From positions 124,001 to 188,000 of the forward strand of contig JAVJTC010000020.1 in assembly GCA_040219085.1 (NCBI GenBank): a DNA stretch of 64,000 nucleotides, read 5' to 3'. This DNA is from Acidimicrobiales bacterium. GTDB taxonomy: Bacteria > Actinomycetota > Acidimicrobiia > Acidimicrobiales > JAVJTC01. The notes below the pieces were generated by a model. It saw only the letters and a program-made list of their open reading frames with translations. It did not search any database and was not told where the DNA came from. A program made the position numbers and the translations under genes. This document shows positions 58,006 to 64,000 of this stretch, in pieces. Every line of letters begins with the position of its first letter. The first letter of the stretch is position 1.

Positions 58006-59391
58006 TCAGCCGCGGCGGGCGATCATCACCCAGAGCGTGCGCACGAGGATCTGCAGGTCGAGGACCGGCGACCAGTTGACGAGGTACTGGATGTCGTGCC
58101 CGAGCTTGTAGGCGGGGTCCAGGTCGTAGCGGCCCCTGACCTGGGCGAGGCCGGTGATGCCGGGCGGGATCTCGTGGCGACGTTCGTATCCGGGGATCAG
58201 CTCGGAGAACCGTTGCGTCATCTCGGGCCGTTCGGGGCGAGGTCCGATGATGGACATCTCACCGCGCGTCACGTTCCAGAACTGGGGGAGCTCGTCGAGG
58301 CGGGTGCCCCGTAGCCAGCGACACGCCGGGATCACCCTCGGGTCGTCGGTGCCGCTCGACATGACCGCTCCGGTGCGTTCCTCGGCATCGGGGTACATCG
58401 TGCGGAACTTCACCATCGAGAACGGGCGGCCCTGGAACCCGGTGCGTGCCTGGCGGTAGAACAGCGGCCGCCCGGCAACCGCGAGAACGTACAGCGCCGT
58501 CAGGCCGGTGACGACGATGAGTATCGGCGCCAGCGCCACGAGCAGCACGAGTTCACACGCCCGCTTGAAGCGCACCTTCGACGGAGGAAGCGTGTGCGAC
58601 AGCAGGGTCACGTAGGGCATCCCGCCGATCTGACGGACGTTGCGCAGCCCCATCAGGGCATTCTTCGCCGTCACCCGGAGGTAGACGCCCTTGCGTTTCG
58701 CCTCGAAGCTCGACAGCGGCTCCGGATAGATGTCCTCGAGCGATGTCTCCGACACGAGCATGACGTCGGTGACGGTGTGCGCCTCCGCCAGCTCGACGAG
58801 CCGCGAGGGGTCGGTCGTCTGGGCCACGACCTTTGCATCGCGGTCGGACTCCGCGAGGTGCTTGGCGGCGAGGGCCATGTCGTCGGGGTTGCCGACCAGC
58901 ATGACCCGCGGCGGTCCGTACCGGCTCGACCGCAGGATCCGTGACAGGTGGCGGTTGCCGGTCACGGCGAGCGCGACGAACGCACCGACGAAGGGAAGGT
59001 TGCCCCTCGGGATCGGGTACCGGTCGGTCGGCAGGATGACGAGAGCGCAGGCCGCCAGGGCGATGACGGTCAGGCCCGCGACGCGGCCGAGCCACATGCG
59101 ACGACCGAGGCGGAACGTCCGGTCGTACAGGCCGCCGAAGTAGTACACGACGAGGTGGACCGCGGTGGCGGCTCCGAAACCACCGAGATGGACCGCCAAC
59201 GAGGCGCTCGGCCAGGCCGTCCCGAAGCGTACGAGCATGACGAGGCACATGACGCCGAACAGGGCGACGGCATCGAGGACGTAGAGCCAGCGGAACCCGC
59301 GCGCCGCCAGAGCGCCGATTATCGGTGGTCCCGGGGCAGGGTCTTGTCCGGTCGCGCGCTGCGTCGCGATGTCGTTCGACCGATGTTCCAT
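58006..59391 (-). CDS. Initiating undecaprenyl-phosphate sugar phosphotransferase
   Basis: A 461-residue polyprenyl-phosphate sugar-1-phosphate transferase. Residues 30-150 hold four membrane segments, 155-250 a CoA-binding-like domain (PPRVMLVGNPDDMALAAKHL), about 275-300 the re-entrant helix, and 300-461 the catalytic core (FYRQARTGFQGRPFSMVKFR, TRLDELPQFWNVTRGEMSII, GPRPERPEM). It loads the first sugar phosphate on the lipid carrier. Which sugar cannot be told. ATG 59391 follows GGAGGA by 8-9 nt. A much longer open frame to 60819 lies antisense to the LpdA-like gene and is rejected. Confidence 0.9.
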   Translation of the reverse strand: MEHRSNDIATQRATGQDPAPGPPIIGALAARGFRWLYVLDAVALFGVMCLVMLVRFGTAWPSASLAVHLGGFGAATAVHLVVYYFGGLYDRTFRLGRRMWLGRVAGLTVIALAACALVILPTDRYPIPRGNLPFVGAFVALAVTGNRHLSRILRSSRYGPPRVMLVGNPDDMALAAKHLAESDRDAKVVAQTTDPSRLVELAEAHTVTDVMLVSETSLEDIYPEPLSSFEAKRKGVYLRVTAKNALMGLRNVRQIGGMPYVTLLSHTLPPSKVRFKRACELVLLVALAPILIVVTGLTALYVLAVAGRPLFYRQARTGFQGRPFSMVKFRTMYPDAEERTGAVMSSGTDDPRVIPACRWLRGTRLDELPQFWNVTRGEMSIIGPRPERPEMTQRFSELIPGYERRHEIPPGITGLAQVRGRYDLDPAYKLGHDIQYLVNWSPVLDLQILVRTLWVMIARRG

Positions 59392-59477
59392 GACCGCTTC
59401 CTCCGGCGGCGCGCGCCCTGATCGCTCGGCACGAACGCGGCAGGTGGGGGACAACCAGAGGGTAGCTGCCGAGTCGC

Positions 59478-59483
59478 TACGGT
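59478..59483 (+). promoter_or_regulatory. -10 box TACGGT, leaderless type
   Basis: TACGGT ends 7 nt before ATG 59491. Confidence 0.48.
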
Positions 59484-59490
59484 TGGCGCC

Positions 59491-60858
59491 ATGCGAAAGA
59501 CCCGGATGGTGATCATCGGCGGCGGTCCCGCCGGCAACACGTGTGCCACGACAGCTGCACGCCACGGCGCGGAGGTCACCGTCGTCGAGCGTGACATCGT
59601 CGGTGGTGCCGCCCACCTGTGGGACTGCGTGCCCTCCAAGGCGATGATCGCCACGGGTGGGGCGATGACATTTCTCCGTCGGGCCGACGGGATGGGTCTC
59701 GATCCCGTCGAGACCCACGTCGACACGGTCGCCCTGCGCGAGCGGATCGAGGCGATCGAGGATCGCCTGCAGCGTCAGGTCGTGGAACTCCTCACCTCCC
59801 AGGGCGTCCGCATCATCGAGGGATCGGGACGGTTCGTGACGCCGCACGAGGTGGCGGTCGACGGCAACGACGGTCGCGAGCACCTGCTCGAGGCCGACAT
59901 CGTCGTCTTGTCGACCGGTAGCCGGCCCCGCATCCCCGAATGGTGCGAGCCCGATGGCCGCCGCGTCCTCACCACCCGGCAGGCCTACCCGCCCGAGGAG
60001 ATCCCCGAACACCTCGTCGTCATCGGCTCCGGTGTGACCGGTGTCGAGTTCGTCAACATGTTCACGAGCTTCGGCAGCGCCGTGACCCTCGTCGTGAGCC
60101 GTCAACAGGTGCTCCCCCAGAAGGACCCCGAGGTCGCCGCCGCACTCGAGGAGACATTTCTCGACCGTGGGGTGAAGCTGCTCAAGGGGGCCCGGGCCGA
60201 GGGGCTCGCCGTCGACGGTGACGAGGTCACCGTCAGCTGCGACGACGGGCGTCGGGCCGTGGGATCCCACGCCCTGCTCGCGATCGGCTCGGTTCCCAAC
60301 TCGGAGTCTCTCGGGCTGGAACTCGCGGGTGTCGAGACCACCGGTGGATACGTGAACATCGATCACAACTGCGTGTCGTCGGCCCCCCACGTCTACGCGG
60401 CGGGAGACCTCTCCGGGAAGCTGCCGCTGTCGTCGGTCGCCGCAATGCAGGGTCGCAAGATCGCCGAGCACGCCCTGGGCCTGCACCACACGCGGCCCCA
60501 CCGCCACGTCGGCTACGACCGGGCGGCCTCGGCGATCTTCACCGAACCCGAGATCGCCGACGTCGGTCTGGCCGAAGCCGATGCCTTCGCATCCGGTCGC
60601 AAGGTCCGCGTCACGAAGGTGCCGTTCTCGGTCGCTCCCAAGGCGCTCATCGACAACGACCCGCGCGGCTTCGTGAAGATCGTCTCGGATCCCGCGACGG
60701 GCGTGATCCTGGGTGGGTCGATCGTGGGCCGTCACGCAGCTGAGCTGATCTCGGTGATCGCACTCGCTGTCAACGCCCGGTTGACCGTGACCGACATCGT
60801 CGAGTCCCTGCTGGTGCACCCGACGCTCGCCGAGGTCCTCGCCGAGGCGGCCGAGTAG
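59491..60858 (+). CDS. LpdA-like flavoprotein disulfide reductase lacking the redox disulfide
   Basis: A 455-residue FAD/NAD(P) oxidoreductase of the E3 fold. VIIGGGPAGNTCATTAARHG, VVIGSGVTGVEFVNMFTSFG and PHVYAAGDLSG are the cofactor motifs. Where true E3 has GGTCLNVGCIP, this protein has GGAAHLWDCVPS: the first Cys is Ala41 and only C46 remains. The same loss occurs in mycobacterial LpdA (Rv3303c), which reduces quinones. The C-terminal catalytic His of E3 is kept in VHPTLAE. I therefore expect NAD(P)H:quinone or similar reductase activity and not lipoamide turnover. A real E3 is at 21977. A TACGGT box sits 7 nt before ATG 59491. Confidence 0.88.
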   Translation: MRKTRMVIIGGGPAGNTCATTAARHGAEVTVVERDIVGGAAHLWDCVPSKAMIATGGAMTFLRRADGMGLDPVETHVDTVALRERIEAIEDRLQRQVVELLTSQGVRIIEGSGRFVTPHEVAVDGNDGREHLLEADIVVLSTGSRPRIPEWCEPDGRRVLTTRQAYPPEEIPEHLVVIGSGVTGVEFVNMFTSFGSAVTLVVSRQQVLPQKDPEVAAALEETFLDRGVKLLKGARAEGLAVDGDEVTVSCDDGRRAVGSHALLAIGSVPNSESLGLELAGVETTGGYVNIDHNCVSSAPHVYAAGDLSGKLPLSSVAAMQGRKIAEHALGLHHTRPHRHVGYDRAASAIFTEPEIADVGLAEADAFASGRKVRVTKVPFSVAPKALIDNDPRGFVKIVSDPATGVILGGSIVGRHAAELISVIALAVNARLTVTDIVESLLVHPTLAEVLAEAAE

Positions 60859-60875
60859 GTGAGCGGGCCGCGTCG

Positions 60876-61361
60876 GTGAGTGGCCCGGAGCCGGGTCGCG
60901 TCGACCTGCTCGCGACGGTCGGACAGCGGGCGATCGCGCGCGTCGTGGACTGGATCGTCGTGTTCGCGGTGTGGTTCGCGATCCTCGGGCCGGTCGCCGA
61001 GACGAACGGTGACGACGTGTCGGTGCCCGCCTGGGCCGCGGCTGTCGCCGTCGTGGTGGTCCTGGTGTACGAGACGCTCTTCGTCGCCTGGCGTGGTCAG
61101 ACGCCCGGCAAGATGCTCATGAGCATCCGCATCGTCGACATCGCCGACGGCGAGCCGCCCTCGGTGGTGATGGCGGTGCTCCGGGTCGCGCCGGTGGCGG
61201 GGATCGTCGCCGTACTACCCGGTCAGATCTTCCCGATCGTGCTGGTCGTCGTGCACTTCACCGCCGGGTTCGCACGGGACTCCCGGGGCGTTCTCGACCG
61301 GCTGGCGCGCACCGTGGTGGTGCAGACGAGGCGACCGGAGTTGGAGGCGGGGGCCCTGTGA
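60876..61361 (+). CDS. RDD family membrane protein
   Basis: A 161-residue protein with three hydrophobic segments (about 25-45, 52-72 and 100-130). The RDD signature appears as RAIARVVDWIVVF and the following FVAWRGQTPGKMLMSIRIVD is also typical. Function of the family is not established; some members affect ion exchange or stress. It starts at GTG 60876, 17 nt after the LpdA-like gene, and is probably co-transcribed. It converges with the carboxylase gene. Confidence 0.85.
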   Translation: MSGPEPGRVDLLATVGQRAIARVVDWIVVFAVWFAILGPVAETNGDDVSVPAWAAAVAVVVVLVYETLFVAWRGQTPGKMLMSIRIVDIADGEPPSVVMAVLRVAPVAGIVAVLPGQIFPIVLVVVHFTAGFARDSRGVLDRLARTVVVQTRRPELEAGAL

Positions 61362-61388
61362 CCGTCCCGCCCCGGGTCCGGACGCCCG

Positions 61389-63155
61389 CTACTCGATGAC
61401 GACGACGATGTCGCCGCCACCCACCGAGTCGCCGGGAGCCACGCGTACCTCCGAGATGGTTCCGTCCTTGTCGGCGTTGACGTTGTTCTCCATCTTCATC
61501 GCCTCGAGGACCACCACGGGTTCGCCCGCCGTGACCTCCTGGCCGACCTCGACGAGAACCTTCACGATCGTCCCCTGCATCGGCACGGCGACCTGACCGC
61601 TGCCTGCAGCCGGGCCGCCGCCGGCCGCCGCCGACGCGCGCCGTGGACGGGCGACACGGCCGCCGCCACCGCCGCCGCCGCCGACCTGGGACTCGGGCAC
61701 GTACATCTTCACGTCGAAGCGGCGCCCGTTGACCTCCACGGTCGAACGGCGTTCGACGGTCGCCTCGTCCTGGTCGCCGTCGGTGGTGGGCGCCGGGGCG
61801 GCCGACACACCGGTGAGGTCGAGATGTTCGGCGACCCAGCGCGTGGAGTGCTCGATCTCCTGGAACGTCTCGTGTTCGAGGATGGCGATGTCGGCCGGGA
61901 TCGTCGTGGCCACCCCGGTCACCCGCATCTCGCGCAGCGCGCGCAGCGTCCGGGCGATCGCCCGGTCACGGTCGCGGCCCCAGCAGATCAGCTTGCCGAT
62001 GAGGTTGTCGTAGTACTGGGAGATCTCGTCACCGGAGTCGTAGCCGGTGTCGAAGCGGGTACCGAAGCCGTCGGGGGCCTTGAGTTCGGTGATCGTCCCG
62101 GGCGAGGGCAGGAACTTCCCCTCGGCGGGGTCTTCGGCGTTGATGCGCACCTCGATCGCGTGACCGTTGAGGACGACGTCGTCCTGGCCGATCGGGAGTT
62201 CCTCGCCGGAGGCGATCCTGATCTGCAACTCGACGAGGTCGAGGTCGCTGACCATCTCGGTCACGGGGTGCTCCACCTGAAGGCGCGTGTTCATCTCGAG
62301 GTAGTGGAAGTCGCCGTCCTCGTAGAGGAACTCGACGGTCCCGGCGTTCACGTAGCCACAGCCCTCGGCGACCTTCACGGCGGCCTCTCCCATGCGGGTG
62401 AGGATCGCCGGGTCGATGCCGGGGGCCGGTGCCTCCTCGATGAGCTTCTGGTTACGGCGCTGAGCCGAGCAGTCCCGGGTGCCGACGTAGATGGTGTTGC
62501 CGTGGGCGTCGGCGACGACCTGCACCTCGACGTGGCGGGGCTTGGTCAGGTACCGCTCGACGTAGATCTCGTCGCGGGCGAAGTAGGCCAGTGCCTCACG
62601 TTGGGCAGACTCCATCTCGGAGGCGATGTCGTCGCCCTCGTTGATCACCTTCATGCCACGGCCACCACCGCCGTAGGCGGCCTTGATGGCCACGGGAAAA
62701 CCGTGTGCTGCGGCGAACGCCTCGATCTCGGCGGCCGTGGTCACCAGGCCGTCGGAGCCGGGCACCCCGTTGACGCCGACCTTCTCGGCGGCCTCCCGCG
62801 CGGAGATCTTGTCGCCCATGATCTCGATGGCCTCGGGGGGAGGGCCGATGAACGTCACGCCGAGGTCGGTGATGGCCCGCGCGAAGTCCGCGTTCTCGGA
62901 GAAGAAGCCGTAGCCGGGGTGGACACCGTCCGCACCGCTGTCGGTGATGGCGGCGATGATCGCCTCGGTGTTGAGGTAGCTCTCCGCCGCAGTCTGACCG
63001 CCGAGAGCGTAGGCCTCGTCGGCGATTCGGACGTGGAGAGCGTCACGGTCGAGTTCGGAGTAGACAGCCACCGTCGTGATGCCGAGTTCCTGGCAACCTC
63101 GGATCACGCGGACGGCGATCTCCCCGCGGTTCGCGATGAGAATCTTTGAGAGCAC
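61389..63155 (-). CDS. Acetyl/propionyl-CoA carboxylase alpha subunit (biotin carboxylase plus BCCP)
   Basis: A 588-residue protein close in size to mycobacterial AccA3. Residues 1-450 form the biotin carboxylase: SKILIANRGEIAVRVIRGCQ, the ATP-grasp loop KAAYGGGGRGMKVI, EAPAPGIDP and EMNTRLQVEHPVTEMV. A Gly-rich linker (GGGGGGGG) follows, then the BCCP domain with biotin-accepting K554 in EAMKMEN. It carboxylates biotin with ATP and bicarbonate; partner beta subunits are outside the window. The biotin ligase gene is divergent, 30 bp away, linking the protein to its modifying enzyme. GTG 63155 is the start. Confidence 0.94.
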   Translation of the reverse strand: MLSKILIANRGEIAVRVIRGCQELGITTVAVYSELDRDALHVRIADEAYALGGQTAAESYLNTEAIIAAITDSGADGVHPGYGFFSENADFARAITDLGVTFIGPPPEAIEIMGDKISAREAAEKVGVNGVPGSDGLVTTAAEIEAFAAAHGFPVAIKAAYGGGGRGMKVINEGDDIASEMESAQREALAYFARDEIYVERYLTKPRHVEVQVVADAHGNTIYVGTRDCSAQRRNQKLIEEAPAPGIDPAILTRMGEAAVKVAEGCGYVNAGTVEFLYEDGDFHYLEMNTRLQVEHPVTEMVSDLDLVELQIRIASGEELPIGQDDVVLNGHAIEVRINAEDPAEGKFLPSPGTITELKAPDGFGTRFDTGYDSGDEISQYYDNLIGKLICWGRDRDRAIARTLRALREMRVTGVATTIPADIAILEHETFQEIEHSTRWVAEHLDLTGVSAAPAPTTDGDQDEATVERRSTVEVNGRRFDVKMYVPESQVGGGGGGGGRVARPRRASAAAGGGPAAGSGQVAVPMQGTIVKVLVEVGQEVTAGEPVVVLEAMKMENNVNADKDGTISEVRVAPGDSVGGGDIVVVIE

Positions 63156-63159
63156 GCCA

Positions 63160-63165
63160 TATGGT
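63160..63165 (+). promoter_or_regulatory. -10 box TATGGT in the divergent accA3-birA gap
   Basis: TATGGT lies 5 nt before ATG 63171 and 20 nt before ATG 63186. It overlaps the palindrome CCATATGG, so it may serve both directions. Confidence 0.4.
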
Positions 63166-63185
63166 GACAGATGGAGGGGGGTCCC

Positions 63186-63962
63186 ATGCGAAACGAGAGC
63201 GATCGCCTTCCGGTTTCACCCCGCGGCGAGGGCCTCTTCAGCGACGTTCGCCATGTCGCCCGGACGGGTTCCACGAACGCCGACGTGGCCGCTCTGGCCC
63301 GCTCGGGAGCTCGTGAGGGCGTGGTCGTCGTCGCCGGACATCAAAGCGCTGGACGGGGTCGTCGGGATCGGCGCTGGTCGGCCGGTCCCGGTGACGCGCT
63401 CCTCGCGTCGATTCTCCTGCGCCCAGAGGTTCCGGTGGAGCGCTTCGGTCTGATCCCACTGGCCGTCGGTGTCGCGATCGTGGACGCCGCACGCGCCCTG
63501 GGGGTCGACGACGCCGGCCTCAAGTGGCCCAATGACGTCCTCGTCGGCGGGGCCAAGCTCGCAGGGATCCTGTCCGAGTTCATCGCAGAGGGAGGCGGCC
63601 GCAGCGGTGGCGCCGCGGTCGTCGTCGGCTTCGGTGTGAACCTGCGCGCGACCCCCGCCGAGGTCCCCGATGCCGTCTCACTGGCCGACCTCACGGGTGA
63701 ATCGGTGGACCGCGACGTCTTCCTGCGAGCGGTCCTCGACCGGTTCGCCTCCCACTACGCCACGCTTGGGGACGGTTCGATCGTGGCGCTGGCCACGGCA
63801 CGGATGACCACGCTCGGTCGCGAGGTGGATGTCGAACGTCCCGGTTCGCCACTGCGGGGGCGTGCGGTCGGACTCGACGAGGGTGGCCGTCTCGTCGTGG
63901 ACACGCCGTCGGGAGCCGTGGTCGTCGCCGCCGGCGACGTCGTCCACCTACGTCCGCGCTGA
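63186..63962 (+). CDS. birA: Biotin-[acetyl-CoA carboxylase] ligase, no HTH
   Basis: A 258-residue biotin protein ligase. GSTNADVAALARSGAREG, the biotinyl-AMP loop AGRGRRDRRWSAGPG, LKWPNDVLVGGAKLAGIL and GFGVNLRATP are family motifs, and an SH3-like C-terminal domain follows. No N-terminal DNA-binding domain is present, so it modifies proteins but should not repress transcription. Its obvious target, the BCCP domain, is encoded divergently 30 bp away. ATG 63186 follows GGAGGGGGG; ATG 63171 upstream is an alternative supported by the TATGGT box. Confidence 0.92.
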   Translation: MRNESDRLPVSPRGEGLFSDVRHVARTGSTNADVAALARSGAREGVVVVAGHQSAGRGRRDRRWSAGPGDALLASILLRPEVPVERFGLIPLAVGVAIVDAARALGVDDAGLKWPNDVLVGGAKLAGILSEFIAEGGGRSGGAAVVVGFGVNLRATPAEVPDAVSLADLTGESVDRDVFLRAVLDRFASHYATLGDGSIVALATARMTTLGREVDVERPGSPLRGRAVGLDEGGRLVVDTPSGAVVVAAGDVVHLRPR

Positions 63963-64000
63963 TCTGCGGGTGATCCGGCCGGGGCGGGTCACGGGTCCAG

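Noticed and set aside
59392-60819. N-terminal extension of the initiating sugar transferase
   Set aside because: It runs antisense to the LpdA-like gene. The ATG at 59391 has a GGAGGA site and begins just before the first membrane segment.

Overview
This is high-GC actinobacterial DNA. I infer an Acidimicrobiia-like organism (the Ilumatobacter side of the phylum), because many genes carry a TANNNT box 6-9 nt before an ATG or GTG (leaderless transcripts), and because Ku with a stand-alone LigD polymerase, a biotin carboxylase/BCCP subunit and an LpdA-type flavoprotein occur together. This placement rests on gene content only. There is no rRNA, tRNA, CRISPR array, insertion sequence or prophage that I can recognise.

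Layout. (1) 1-7463: first sugar-precursor block. It has a FkbH-like HAD enzyme cut by the window edge, a hexapeptide acetyltransferase, a SAF-domain oxidoreductase with a nucleotidyltransferase, UDP-glucose dehydrogenase with a UDP-xylose-synthase-like SDR, glucose-1-phosphate cytidylyltransferase and an RmlC-like epimerase. (2) 7871-11376: a chain-length/tyrosine-kinase protein and a polymerase-like membrane protein. (3) 11380-14573: a Tat-exported small protein, an HprK-PqqD fusion kinase, a PqqD protein, a P-loop-less HprK-like protein in the same frame after a single UGA, and a 29-residue membrane peptide. This is the best candidate for an undescribed system. (4) 14599-20603: three tandem Asp-rich beta-helix secreted proteins, each with its own matching promoter and hairpin, followed by an M23 peptidase. 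(5) 21977-40828: housekeeping. It holds E3 and E2 of a 2-oxoacid dehydrogenase, a fused LipB-LipA, a PNPOx-like protein, an M24 peptidase, Ku and LigD-Pol, a WYL regulator, MetH, a PduO-type adenosyltransferase, leucyl aminopeptidase, SIR2 and a rhodanese-ThiF protein. (6) 40876-59391: second envelope-polysaccharide block. It holds an rmlA-C-B-D operon, a SpoIID protein, glycosyltransferases, a Wzm/Wzt ABC exporter, a large membrane protein, a GDP-mannose dehydratase and an initiating sugar transferase. (7) 59491-63962: an LpdA-like flavoprotein, an RDD protein, acyl-CoA carboxylase alpha subunit and its biotin ligase.

How it fits together. Blocks 1, 2 and 6 make nucleotide sugars (UDP-GlcA/UDP-Xyl, CDP-Glc, dTDP-Rha, a GDP-mannose derivative), start chains on a lipid carrier, extend them and export them by both a Wzz/Wzy-like and an ABC route. 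Block 4 supplies very acidic surface proteins that could bind cations in the same envelope matrix. Block 5 links lipoate synthesis directly to an E2 that needs lipoate, and B12 processing to B12-dependent MetH; block 7 links biotin ligase to its substrate. Many genes overlap by ATGA or GTGA, so translational coupling is common.
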